Numbered from the stretch's first letter, positions 6,696 to 14,417 are shown. The stretch: 17,520 bases of DNA from Mxb001 sp964537955 (GCA_964537955.1 CAZICY010000034.1:1-17520), one strand, 5' to 3'. Made by a program: numbers and translations. Notes: generated by a model from the letters alone, not told the origin.

Positions 6696-9600
6696 GTGCG
6701 TTGGGTGAGTCGCCTTGCCTCGTCCCAGGCGCTCGGGCACCCTCAATGGGTGAGAGTTCTCGCGGTGGTGACGGCTGCCCTCGTCATCCCGGCGACCCTC
6801 ACCCTGCCGGTGGCCGGCAGCATCGCCGGATCCCCGGATCCCGTCCAGGCAGAGGTGACCACGATCCCGCTCGACGGGGTCGTCTCAGGATCCCTCGCGG
6901 CAACCCCGGCTGCCAGCACGCCGATCCCCGTCGCCGGCGAGGACCACGCGCATGAACGCCCCATGGTCGGGCCGCGTGCCGCCCCGGCCCTGCGCGCTGC
7001 AGCCGCCATCCCGCCCACCTCGACCGATGCCTTCGGGCTCGTCGGCATCACCGCGGCGGAGGCCTTCGACCCCTCCACCCGGGTCGTCATGCGGGTGCGG
7101 CAGGCAGGGCAGTGGCTGCCGTGGATGGAGGTGCCCGTCAGCGACCACCTTCCGGATCCCAACACCGAGGAGGGCCAGCGGGCCCGCTTCGCCACTGAGC
7201 CGGTCGTGACCGACGGCGCCGACGGCATCCAGGTGCGCGTCGACACCGCATCGGGCGAGGTCCCGGCAGACACCGAGATCACGCTCATCGACAACCCGGT
7301 CCGTCCCGAGGATGCCTCGCTCGGTGCCGATCTGCCAGCGGCATCCGCGCAGGCGTCGGTGCGTCGGCCGCCCATCATCACGCGTGAGCAATGGGGTGCC
7401 GACGAGTCCCTGCGGCGCGGGAGCACGAGCTATTCCGACACCATCAAGGTGGCCTTCGTCCATCACGTCGTGTCGACCAACAATTACACGCCTGCCCAGG
7501 CTGCCCAGCAGGTGCGCAACATCTACTCGTGGTTCACGCAGGGCATCAAGGTCAACGACTTCGGCTACAACTTCATGGTGGACCGATTCGGTCGCCTCTA
7601 CGAGGGGCGCGCCGGCGGCATGGACCGGCCCGTCGTGGGAGCGCACACCTCCGGCTTCAACGCGGAGTCCTTCGCCGTTTCCTTCCTCGGCAACGCCGAC
7701 ACGCTGAACCCCGACGCTCCCACGAGGGAGAAGATCCTCGACTCCATCAGCGACCTGGTCGCCTGGAAGTTCGAACTCCACGATGTCAATCCGATCGGCT
7801 CCGCAGTGCTCACGTCGGCTGGTCCCGGACCAGGCCAGGGCACGACGTCGATGTACTGGCCGGGCGAGAAGGTGACCTCCAAGACGATCGCCGGCCATGG
7901 AGACATCGGCGCGACCTCGTGCCCGGGTGAGTTCCTGAGGCCGGCGCTCGATCACATCCGCCTTGCCGTGTCGGCCCGCCAGGGACGCAACTTCTTCCCT
8001 CCCTCGATCTCCGGAGACCGCGTGCCGTGGGGCACCGGAGGCGCCATCACCCTCAACCCTCGATCCAACGGCCCGATGCAGGCCACGCTCACCGTGTCGA
8101 ACGCGTGCGGCGACCCGGTCACCACGATGTCGGCCTCCACGGATGTCGCGGCGACCGTGCCCTTCACGTGGGACCTGCGCGATTCCAGGGGCAAGGCGGT
8201 GCCCCCGGGGCTCTATACCTTCACCATCACCGCGTCGAGCGACGACAGGAAGCTCTTCCCGTGGACGGGCACCGCGCGCATCGCGGCGACTGCCGATTCG
8301 CCGCCGGACCCCTGCACGCCGCCTGAGCAGTTCACCATCGCCGGCACGGGCTACGGCCACGGCGTGGGCCTGTCGCAGTGGGGTGCCTTCGCCATGGCCA
8401 CCCAGGATCCCAGGCGGTGGAAGGCCAAGGAGATCGTCGAGTACTACTACCGAGGCAAGTCACCTGCCGAGTCGGCCAAGGTGCAGTCTGTGCCCGACGC
8501 CGACGACGTGCGCATCAGCCTGCTCTACCAGGCGTCACAGGCCCACGCGCGCGTCGAGGAACTTGGGGCCACGGGGGCCCAGATGCAGGTGTCCTTCGGC
8601 CAGAAGGTGCTCACCTTCGGCACCGATGCCCACCTCACCTTCGCGCCCTCGGGTCGCTTCGTGACAGTGCGGCGGACCGATGGTGCGACCGCGGTGAGTC
8701 TCGGCCGCGGGCGCACCGTGACGATCCAGTGGTCGGGCACCCGCGACCCTGGCGGCGCTGGTGCCGCCCCCGCCCTGCTCAACGTCGCCGGGCCGGGGGA
8801 GTCCTTCTCGAGCCCGGGGCACCGCTATCGCTACGGCAAGGTGGACATCACCCCGCTCGAGACGTCGAGTGGTCGTCGGCTCGCGGTGGTCAACCAGCTG
8901 CGGCTGGGCGACGAGTACCTCAAGGGCATCGCCGAGGTCAATCCCACATGGCCCGATGCGGCGCTCGAGGCCCAGGCGATCGCCTCGCGTTCGTATGCCC
9001 TGTCGCAGGTGGCGCGCGGGCTGGACTCGGACTGCGGATGCCACATGGACGACGGCGACGGACCGAAATACGACCAGACCTTCCGCGGCTGGCTCGCGGA
9101 GAGCCAGTACGGCGAGCCCAATCGCTGGGCGGAGGCCGTCGACGCGACCCGCACGGGTGGTGCGATGGGCCTCGCGGCCACCTTCGACGGCCGCCCCATC
9201 AACGCGTACTACACCGCCGCCACGGGCGGGCACACCCTCGCAGCCTCGAGCGTCTGGGGCGGCGCATCCGTGCCGTGGGCGAGCGGGGTCCCCGACAAGT
9301 GGAGCTTCGAGGCACCGGGCAATCCGTATCGGACCTGGAGCGTGGTCCTGACCCAGCAGCGGGTGAGCGAGATCTTCGGCATCAGCGACGTGATGAAGGT
9401 GACCGCGCGAACCGACCCCGTCTCGGGAGCGGCGACGGCGGTGTCGGCCCGCTCGCTCGATGGCCGGACGAGCACCCTCTCGGTCGGGAAGTTGCGACAG
9501 GCGGTGGGCTTCACGACCCTCAAGTCGCCGTACATCACCGCCATCACCGACCAGGACATCGCGGGGAACGCACCCGTGCCCAAGGGCGGGGTCACGCTGG

Positions 9601-9878
9601 TGGCCAATCCGGCCGGGGATGTGGCGAGCGGCACCCTCGTCACGCTGTCCGGCGTCATCAGGAAGCCTCGCGTCGGTCTCACCGTCGTGCGCCAGGTCCA
9701 GGTCAATGGCGGCGCCTGGCAGGACCGCGCCGTGGCGACCCCCACGTCCGACGGCCGGTTCACCTTCGCCGTGCCGGTGAGCGGCAACAGGGGCACGGCC
9801 TATGGCTGGCGCGTCGTGGTGATGGACGGCAGCACGCCCGTGGCCAGCAGTCCCGTGCGCGTGGCCAAGGTGCTCTAG
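6696..9878 (+). CDS. Secreted peptidoglycan amidase fused to a SpoIID-type domain
   Basis: 1060 residues. A signal peptide (VRVLAVVTAALVIPATL core) ends near residue 50. A PGRP/amidase-2 domain at about 226-425 has the zinc-ligand region VAFVHHVV, NFMVDRFGRLYEGR and IAGHGDIGATSCPGEFL; it cuts the N-acetylmuramoyl-L-alanine bond. A FlgD-like Ig domain lies at about 442-528. The SpoIID domain begins with GYGHGVGLSQWGA near 552 and continues with LRLGDEYLKGIAEVNP and AQAIASRSYAL (728-769) and YYTAATGGHTLAASSVWGG (839-857). A final Ig-like domain is at about 966-1060. SpoIID in Bacillus cleaves glycan already stripped of peptides, so the fusion could do both steps. GTG 6696 is the longest start; GTG 6750 (CACCCT-N6-GTG) gives a cleaner signal peptide and may be the true one. 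Confidence 0.9.
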   Translation: MRWVSRLASSQALGHPQWVRVLAVVTAALVIPATLTLPVAGSIAGSPDPVQAEVTTIPLDGVVSGSLAATPAASTPIPVAGEDHAHERPMVGPRAAPALRAAAAIPPTSTDAFGLVGITAAEAFDPSTRVVMRVRQAGQWLPWMEVPVSDHLPDPNTEEGQRARFATEPVVTDGADGIQVRVDTASGEVPADTEITLIDNPVRPEDASLGADLPAASAQASVRRPPIITREQWGADESLRRGSTSYSDTIKVAFVHHVVSTNNYTPAQAAQQVRNIYSWFTQGIKVNDFGYNFMVDRFGRLYEGRAGGMDRPVVGAHTSGFNAESFAVSFLGNADTLNPDAPTREKILDSISDLVAWKFELHDVNPIGSAVLTSAGPGPGQGTTSMYWPGEKVTSKTIAGHGDIGATSCPGEFLRPALDHIRLAVSARQGRNFFPPSISGDRVPWGTGGAITLNPRSNGPMQATLTVSNACGDPVTTMSASTDVAATVPFTWDLRDSRGKAVPPGLYTFTITASSDDRKLFPWTGTARIAATADSPPDPCTPPEQFTIAGTGYGHGVGLSQWGAFAMATQDPRRWKAKEIVEYYYRGKSPAESAKVQSVPDADDVRISLLYQASQAHARVEELGATGAQMQVSFGQKVLTFGTDAHLTFAPSGRFVTVRRTDGATAVSLGRGRTVTIQWSGTRDPGGAGAAPALLNVAGPGESFSSPGHRYRYGKVDITPLETSSGRRLAVVNQLRLGDEYLKGIAEVNPTWPDAALEAQAIASRSYALSQVARGLDSDCGCHMDDGDGPKYDQTFRGWLAESQYGEPNRWAEAVDATRTGGAMGLAATFDGRPINAYYTAATGGHTLAASSVWGGASVPWASGVPDKWSFEAPGNPYRTWSVVLTQQRVSEIFGISDVMKVTARTDPVSGAATAVSARSLDGRTSTLSVGKLRQAVGFTTLKSPYITAITDQDIAGNAPVPKGGVTLVANPAGDVASGTLVTLSGVIRKPRVGLTVVRQVQVNGGAWQDRAVATPTSDGRFTFAVPVSGNRGTAYGWRVVVMDGSTPVASSPVRVAKVL

Positions 9879-10126
9879 CGCCGGACGTCGGCCTCGCCCA
9901 GGCCCCTCCTGCTGCGGTGCGACATCACCGACAGCAGGGACAGGCTCGACATGACCGATCCCGCGCTCGCGAACGACGCGATGGACAGGATGCTCGCGAA
10001 CGACCCGATCGATCCGATCGACAGTGCCGACCCGACGGAGCCGATGGACAGGACGGAGTTGCGCGAGCCGATCGACAGGAGCGAGTTGGTGGAGCCGATG
10101 CTCCAGCGAGAGGTGCGGTCTGCCAC
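9875..10126 (-). CDS. Small protein of serine-centred nonapeptide repeats
   Basis: 83 residues, no function known to me. Residues 8-70 are seven tandem nonapeptides, starting WSIGSTNSL, LSIGSRNSV, LSIGSVGSA, LSIGSIGSF, so that serine occupies every third position for at least 21 consecutive triplets. The last three units drift toward alanine, leucine and methionine. A basic end (HRSRRGLGEADVRR) follows. There are no cysteines and no signal peptide. GTG at 10126 has GAGG eight bases upstream and lies four bases after the stop of the TIGR03089-type gene, so the two form an operon. Its TAG interlocks with the TAG of the convergent amidase-SpoIID gene, which supports a real coding end. The regular spacing suggests a solenoid or extended fibre-like fold (inference). 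Confidence 0.7.
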   Translation of the reverse strand: MADRTSRWSIGSTNSLLSIGSRNSVLSIGSVGSALSIGSIGSFASILSIASFASAGSVMSSLSLLSVMSHRSRRGLGEADVRR

Positions 10127-10130
10127 AGCC

Positions 10131-10853
10131 CTATCCTCGCGCGGGCGCCACGCCCTCCTCGCCAAGGGTGGCCTGGAGGTCGCCCGAGGCCGGCGCAGCG
10201 ACCATGAGGACGGCCCCGCCGCGAGCGAGGGGGCCGGCGAGCCCGAGGAGATCCGCGCGCGGATCGGGATCGACGAGCGCGAAGCGCGCCCCGGTCTCGA
10301 CGCCGCGTCGAGAGAGCTCCTCGGCGGCCCGGTCCATGACCTCGCCCTGCGACAGGATCGCGTCGGAGCCGCGCAGCAGCGGCGCGCCGTCGGACGGGAC
10401 TTCCCAGGGGACGAAGGCATCCGGGTGCCCGCGCATGGCCACGGCCGCGTCGGTCACCCCGGACGGGACCGGGCCGCGATCCGGTAGGCCGAAGGGAGCC
10501 AGCGAGACCAGGACATCCTCGGCAGCCGTGCCAGCGAGATCCAGCCGGGCTCGGTCCATGACGAGCACGTCGCACTCGCCCGGGTTCGCATCGGGCGCAT
10601 AGACGGTGCCTGTGGCCGCGCATGCGCCGAGCCACACGACGCGCTGCCAGTGCAGCGGCAGATGCACCCCGATGATGGCGCCGGGCTCGGCATCGAGCTC
10701 GTCGCGCAGCAGGCCCGCGGTCTTGGCGACGGCGTTGCCCAGGCTCGCGGCCGAGAGCTCCATGCGCTCGCCCGTGGCGAGATCCCGGTAGGTGAGCACC
10801 GGCGACGCAGGATCCACGCGGATGCGATCGAGCAGGGCGGCGTAAGGCGTCAT
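10131..10853 (-). CDS. TIGR03089-type short AMP-ligase-like protein
   Basis: 240 residues resembling only the N-terminal part of an acyl-CoA synthetase/AMP-binding enzyme: LTYRDLATGERMELSAASLGNAVAKTA, GAIIGVHLPLHWQRVVWLGACAATG and later a PRADLLGLAGPLARGGAVL segment. The TSGTTG-type phosphate loop and the C-terminal adenylation domain are absent, so it is unlikely to activate acids. A short one-per-genome actinobacterial family with this form (TIGR03089) is often found near LCP genes, as here. ATG at 10853 is chosen because TAGCGT lies 7 bases before it; GTG at 10862 would overlap that box. It leads the operon with the serine-repeat protein. Role unknown. Confidence 0.78.
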   Translation of the reverse strand: MTPYAALLDRIRVDPASPVLTYRDLATGERMELSAASLGNAVAKTAGLLRDELDAEPGAIIGVHLPLHWQRVVWLGACAATGTVYAPDANPGECDVLVMDRARLDLAGTAAEDVLVSLAPFGLPDRGPVPSGVTDAAVAMRGHPDAFVPWEVPSDGAPLLRGSDAILSQGEVMDRAAEELSRRGVETGARFALVDPDPRADLLGLAGPLARGGAVLMVAAPASGDLQATLGEEGVAPARG

Positions 10854-10860
10854 CGATCCC

Positions 10861-10876
10861 ACGCTAGCCGTAGGCT
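10861..10876. promoter_or_regulatory. Divergent leaderless -10 boxes for the TIGR03089-type and CPBP genes
   Basis: On the minus strand TAGCGT (10866-10861) is 7 bases before ATG 10853. On the plus strand TAGGCT (10871-10876) is 6 bases before GTG 10883. The start codons are 29 bp apart. No Shine-Dalgarno sequence is present for either gene. Confidence 0.55.
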
Positions 10877-10882
10877 CGATGG

Positions 10883-11632
10883 GTGCTCACCATCACGGCT
10901 CCGGAGCAGGTCTCCGGCCTGCCGTGGTGGCCGCTCGCGCTCCTCATCGCGGCCCTGATCGCCTTCAACGTCATCAACAACAAGCTGGCCCCCCAGAGCC
11001 ACTACCTCCTCTGGGCGCTGGCCGGGTCCTTCGGCGTGCTCGCCATCGGGCTGCTCGACGGAAACAGCTGGACGGACATGGGCCTGGGCTGGGGATACCT
11101 CGTCCCCGGCTTCCTGTGGGGCCTCGGCTGCGTGGTGGTGGTGACGGCGGGCTATCTGATCGCCGCGTCCTTCCGCAAGGGTCGCAATGCGATGCGCGAC
11201 GAGCGCGTCGCGGAGATGAGCGGCCCGCGGCTGATGTTCCAAGCCCTGGTGGAGGTCCCCTTCGGGACCGTCCTGTTCGAGGAGATCGCCTTCCGAGCCG
11301 TGCTCTTCTCCATGCTGGCGCGCCGCTTCGGCGTCGTGTGGGCCATCGTGATCTCGGCGATCCTCTTCGGCCTGTGGCACATCCTGCCCTCGATCGGCAC
11401 GCACGAGCAGAGCGCGGCGCTGGGCTCGGTGGTGGGGCAGGGGCGCCGGGGCAATGTCCTCGCGGTGCTGGTCTCGGTCCTCACGACCACGATCGCCGGA
11501 GTGATCTTCGCGGGCCTGCGGCTGGTGTCGGGGAGCGTGCTCGCGCCGATGGGACTGCATTGGGCGACCAATGGCATGGGCTACTTCTTCTCCTGGACGA
11601 TCATCCGTTGGCAGCGTCGCAGGCGGGAGTGA
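10883..11632 (+). CDS. CPBP family intramembrane metalloprotease (CAAX-protease/abortive-infection type)
   Basis: 249 residues, multi-pass membrane protein. All three family motifs are present: FEEIAFR (E133, E134, R138), FGLWH (F162, H166) and HWATN (H226, N230), which together place Glu and His residues for metal-dependent peptide cleavage inside the membrane. Hydrophobic segments are at about 15-31, 41-58, 70-96, 118-145, 150-168, 190-213 and 218-240. GTG at 10883 is set by TAGGCT-N6-GTG; the ATG four bases earlier is in another frame. It is followed 26 bp later by the potassium channel gene on the same strand. The substrate is unknown; such proteins may act in bacteriocin immunity or envelope protein processing. 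Confidence 0.9.
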   Translation: MLTITAPEQVSGLPWWPLALLIAALIAFNVINNKLAPQSHYLLWALAGSFGVLAIGLLDGNSWTDMGLGWGYLVPGFLWGLGCVVVVTAGYLIAASFRKGRNAMRDERVAEMSGPRLMFQALVEVPFGTVLFEEIAFRAVLFSMLARRFGVVWAIVISAILFGLWHILPSIGTHEQSAALGSVVGQGRRGNVLAVLVSVLTTTIAGVIFAGLRLVSGSVLAPMGLHWATNGMGYFFSWTIIRWQRRRRE

Positions 11633-11640
11633 CCCGCCGG

Positions 11641-11656
11641 GTCTGAGAGGCTTGGG
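11641..11656 (+). repeat. 16-bp sequence repeated at 16379-16394, copy 1
   Basis: GTCTGAGAGGCTTGGG lies immediately before the channel start codon and recurs exactly before the secreted-protein gene. In this copy GAGAGG could be the ribosome site (8 bases before ATG 11659), or GAGGCT a weak -10 box 6 bases before the ATG. Confidence 0.5.
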
Positions 11657-11658
11657 CC

Positions 11659-12525
11659 ATGGCCAGTTCCGCCCCTGCCCCGCAGACGAGCGCACAAGGG
11701 CACAAGACCCCCGGATTCTGGAAGCGCTACTTCGCGGCTCCTGATCCCGCCAGCCTCACGCCTGCTCAGCGCAGATACAACAACTTCTCGTCGATCCCGA
11801 TGTTCATCGTGTCCATCAGCTGGCTCGTCTCGACCTTCTTCACCTGGTCGCCCGCGCTCTCGCCGATCTACAGGCGCGAGGGCGTGACCATCAGCGTCAT
11901 CACGTGGGGGATCTTTGCCCTTGACCTCTTCATCCGATTCGTGCTGGATCCGAAGAAGAAGGACTTCATCAAGCGCGACTGGCCACTCATGGTCGCCCTG
12001 CTCTTCCCCCCGCTGCGCATCCTGCTCGTGATCACTGCCGTCATGCGCGTGGCCCGCGACCGCAACGCCCTGGCCAAGATCGTGGGTCTCTACGCCGTCT
12101 ACGCCGTCACCTTCGTCGTGATCTTCGGGTCGCTCTTCACCCTCATGTTCGAGATCAACGCTCCGGGCGCCAACATCACCAGCTTCGGGGACTCCACCTG
12201 GTGGGCCTTCGTCACCGTGACGACGGTCGGCTACGGCGACTTCACGCCCATCACGGTGGGCGGCCGGGTGATCGCCGTCTTGATCATGTTCACCGGGGCC
12301 GCGGCCGTCGGCGCCGTGACGGCCGCCGTGGCGAGCCGGTTCATCACATCGAGCGGCTCCTCGACCGCCAAAGGATCACAGGCGCCACAGGCGTCACAGG
12401 TTCCACAGGTCGAGACACGTCTGGACGACCTGCTCGCGCACCTGAAGTCGATGGAGGAGGAGGTCCGCCACATCGCCGACCGTCTCGATGGCAAGCCCGC
12501 GACGCGCGGCACCGAGGGTGGATGA
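11659..12525 (+). CDS. Potassium channel, six-segment voltage-gated-like
   Basis: 288-residue membrane protein. The selectivity filter TVGYGD (189-194) sits in a pore loop between hydrophobic helices at about 141-163 and 203-226, so it should conduct K+. Four earlier segments (about 46-66, 76-96, 107-118, 119-133) make a voltage-sensor-like region; the fourth carries R120, R130, R133 and R135, fewer and less regular than in classic sensors, so gating by voltage is doubtful. After the pore comes a linker of four [SP]Q[AV] triplets and a predicted coiled coil at about 251-277 (ETRLDDLLAHLKSMEEEV), likely assembling the tetramer. ATG at 11659 follows the CPBP gene by 26 bp. Confidence 0.92.
   Translation: MASSAPAPQTSAQGHKTPGFWKRYFAAPDPASLTPAQRRYNNFSSIPMFIVSISWLVSTFFTWSPALSPIYRREGVTISVITWGIFALDLFIRFVLDPKKKDFIKRDWPLMVALLFPPLRILLVITAVMRVARDRNALAKIVGLYAVYAVTFVVIFGSLFTLMFEINAPGANITSFGDSTWWAFVTVTTVGYGDFTPITVGGRVIAVLIMFTGAAAVGAVTAAVASRFITSSGSSTAKGSQAPQASQVPQVETRLDDLLAHLKSMEEEVRHIADRLDGKPATRGTEGG
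12377..12412 (+). repeat. Four 9-bp tandem repeats inside the channel gene
   Basis: CACAGG recurs at 12377, 12386, 12395 and 12404 with period 9. In frame it encodes SQAPQASQVPQV, a flexible Gln-rich linker between pore and coiled coil. The short tandem repeat could change length by slippage without a frame change. Confidence 0.7.
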
Positions 12526-12544
12526 CTTGACCCCGGTCACCTCC

Positions 12545-12550
12545 TACGAT
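12545..12550 (+). promoter_or_regulatory. -10 box of the DUF3263 gene
   Basis: TACGAT, with predicted start near 12557 and a leader of about 50 bases containing GAAGGAG at 12593-12599. A TTGACC at 12527 is too close (12-base spacer) to serve as its -35 box. Confidence 0.45.
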
Positions 12551-12607
12551 GACGGGACCACTCCGGGTGCCCCGTGGCGCTCGCCTTCCCCCGAAGGAGT
12601 CACTCGC

Positions 12608-12910
12608 ATGGACTCGGGCGCTGCTCGCCTCGATCACGATCAGGCGGCGGCCGCACTCTCCGATCGCGATCGGCGCATCCTGGAGTTCGAACGCCAGTGG
12701 TGGAAGTACGCCGGCGCCAAGGAGCAGGCCATCCGTGACCTCTTCGACATGAGCTCCACGCGCTACTACCAGATCCTCAACGGCCTCATCGACACCCCGG
12801 AGGCGCTCGCCTTCGATCCCATGCTGGTGAAGCGGCTGCGCCGCATGCGCTCCGCCCGCCAGCGCGTGCGCTCCGCCCGCCGCCTCGGCGTGGACCTCGA
12901 CGCCCGCTAG
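12608..12910 (+). CDS. DUF3263 family protein (small actinobacterial helix-turn-helix-like)
   Basis: 100 residues. The signature runs LSDRDRRILEFERQWW (17-32), KYAGAKEQAIRDLFDMS (33-49), TRYYQILNGLID (51-62) and PMLVKRLRRMRSARQR (71-86), the near-invariant pattern of DUF3263. KEQAIRDLF and the following helix look like a sigma-factor-type helix-turn-helix, and the Arg-rich C-terminus could contact DNA or RNA; function is not established. ATG at 12608 is chosen over earlier in-frame codons because GAAGGAG lies exactly 8 bases before it and the family domain begins right after. The gene stands alone, transcribed from a TACGAT box. Its TAG interlocks with the stop of convergent gpgS. Confidence 0.9.
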   Translation: MDSGAARLDHDQAAAALSDRDRRILEFERQWWKYAGAKEQAIRDLFDMSSTRYYQILNGLIDTPEALAFDPMLVKRLRRMRSARQRVRSARRLGVDLDAR

Positions 12911-13869
12911 GCCCGCTCGCCGCGCGCCTGCTGCCGCACCTGCGCCAGTGGTGGGCGCACGAGCACGTCGACCACGTGGTCGGCCACGGTCACCCCATCC
13001 GGCCCGTACGTGAATTCCGCGATCGACTCCCCGGGCCGGGGCACGACATTGCCCGGGTCGAGCCGGTCGAGCGCGACCTGCCAGATCTCCGCCGCCATGC
13101 GGCCCAGGCTGACATCGTCCTGGTGTCGATGGCGGCGCTCCCCGAGGTCGACCTGCGCGATGGAGTCGAGCCCGGCCCGCTCCGCGGTGTCGACGAGCAG
13201 GGCGAACTCCACGCCGTAGCCGCAGGGGATGGGCAGGTGCTCGATGCGCTCGCGGCGAATGGCGTATTCGCCGGCGAGGGGCTGGGCCACCCCCGCCAAC
13301 TCTGGCCAGTGCAGGTTGAGCAGGGGCCGGGCGACGAGCTCGGTGACGCGCCCGCCGCCCATGATGCGTCGACCGCCGTCGGAGATGAGCGGCCGGTCGT
13401 AGCACGCCTTGACCAGGTCGACCCCGGAGTCGGACAGGATCGGGCCCAGGAGGGCGACGACGTAGTCGGGGGTGAAGGACTCAAGGTCGGCATCGAGGAA
13501 CACGACGATGTCCCCCTCCGTGGCGGCCAGACCCCGCCACATGGCCTCGCCCTTGCCGGCCACCGTGGGGATCTCCGGCATCACCTCGGTGGTGGCGACC
13601 ACCCGGGCACCGGCCTCCCTCGCCACCCGCGCGGTCGCGTCGCTGCTGTCGGAGTCGACGACGAGCAACTCGTCCACGAGGGGTTCGGGACCCTCCATGA
13701 GGCCTCGGCGGAGGGACGTGACGATGGCACCCACGGTGGCTGCCTCGTCGCGGGCCGGGATGATCACGCTCACGCGCTGGCTCCCCTTGGCGCCACGGAC
13801 GCGCTCGCGCGGCCAGTCGGCGGTCGCGGAGGTACGCCGGGCGAACCATGCCCGCGCCTGAGGATGCAT
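12907..13869 (-). CDS. gpgS: Glucosyl-3-phosphoglycerate synthase
   Basis: Retaining GT-A (GT81-type) enzyme joining glucose from a nucleotide sugar to 3-phosphoglycerate, the first step to glucosylglycerate and, in mycobacteria, methylglucose lipopolysaccharide. 320 residues. VSVIIPARDEAATVG is at 33-47, ELLVVDSDSSDAT at 67-79, PTVAGKGEAMWRGLA at 101-115, metal-binding DADLE at 126-130, GGGRVTELVARPLL at 171-184, PLAGEYA at 197-203, GYGVEFALLVD at 217-227, and DLGERRHRHQD, whose His should be a metal ligand, at 241-251. The motif order matches mycobacterial GpgS. It is 18 bp downstream of a membrane protein gene on the same strand. ATG 13869 is used; the start lacks a strong ribosome site. 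The usual partner phosphatase GpgP is not in the window. Confidence 0.9.
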   Translation of the reverse strand: MHPQARAWFARRTSATADWPRERVRGAKGSQRVSVIIPARDEAATVGAIVTSLRRGLMEGPEPLVDELLVVDSDSSDATARVAREAGARVVATTEVMPEIPTVAGKGEAMWRGLAATEGDIVVFLDADLESFTPDYVVALLGPILSDSGVDLVKACYDRPLISDGGRRIMGGGRVTELVARPLLNLHWPELAGVAQPLAGEYAIRRERIEHLPIPCGYGVEFALLVDTAERAGLDSIAQVDLGERRHRHQDDVSLGRMAAEIWQVALDRLDPGNVVPRPGESIAEFTYGPDGVTVADHVVDVLVRPPLAQVRQQARGERA

Positions 13870-13887
13870 GCGCCTAGTGTGCCCGGA

Positions 13888-14382
13888 CTAGGCAGTCCGA
13901 GGCTTCCCCCAGGTCAGCCAGGCTCCGGACAGCAATGCCAGCACGGTCAGCAAGGGGATGCCCACCACGAAGGCGACGAAGGCCAGGCCGCCCAGGGAGT
14001 CCTGGCCGGAGGTGAGCAGCGACAGCGTCACGCTCAGCAGGGCCCCGATCGCGGGGAGCCCCCCGATGGCGAGGATCCACGCGACGGTCGCCCCCGTGAC
14101 CGGCCCGCGCTGACGGGCCCGGCCCACTCCGAGCATGGCGATCCCGCCCACCCACAGGGGCGTGAGGGCCAGCAGGCCGAACACCCAGAAGACGAAGACC
14201 ATGGACATGGCCTCCGGGGAGCTGATGAGCCCCGACACGAACCATGCGATCAGGGCGATGGCGGGGATGAGGTAGAGCCCGGCGAGGATCGCACCGGCGA
14301 TCACCAGGCCGCGACCCCTGCTGGGGGCTGGGCCTGCCCCTGGGGCGGACGTCGGGCCGGACCCTGGGGCCGCGTCGGTCAT
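13888..14382 (-). CDS. Small four-helix membrane protein
   Basis: 164 residues; I do not recognise a named family. A Pro/Gly/Ala-rich cytoplasmic-looking tail (about 1-25, starting MTDAAPGSGPTSAPG) is followed by four hydrophobic segments at about 26-49, 58-82, 95-118 and 130-157. There are no conserved polar or catalytic residues that I can point to. The start is uncertain: ATG 14382 (CACCAT six bases before), ATG 14400 and GTG 14424 are all in frame; 14382 removes an unlikely Gly/His-rich extension. It precedes gpgS by 18 bp and is probably co-transcribed with it. It starts close to the CIRCE region that faces groEL, so shared heat-shock control is possible but not shown. Confidence 0.7.
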   Translation of the reverse strand: MTDAAPGSGPTSAPGAGPAPSRGRGLVIAGAILAGLYLIPAIALIAWFVSGLISSPEAMSMVFVFWVFGLLALTPLWVGGIAMLGVGRARQRGPVTGATVAWILAIGGLPAIGALLSVTLSLLTSGQDSLGGLAFVAFVVGIPLLTVLALLSGAWLTWGKPRTA

Positions 14383-14417
14383 GGGCCCATGGTGCCCCAT
14401 GGAGGACCCCGCCTGGG

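Noticed and set aside
6885..8360. 491-residue minus-strand frame inside the amidase-SpoIID gene
   Set aside because: Low-complexity Arg/Gly/His composition, no start signal and no motif; the plus-strand frame has recognisable domains throughout.
8378..10207. 609-residue plus-strand frame overlapping the amidase-SpoIID gene and the minus operon
   Set aside because: Shadow frame crossing two real genes on opposite strands, with Arg/Gly-rich composition.
10883..11632. Antiphage abortive-infection role for the CPBP gene
   Set aside because: The family name Abi does not imply phage defence, and no defence genes surround it.
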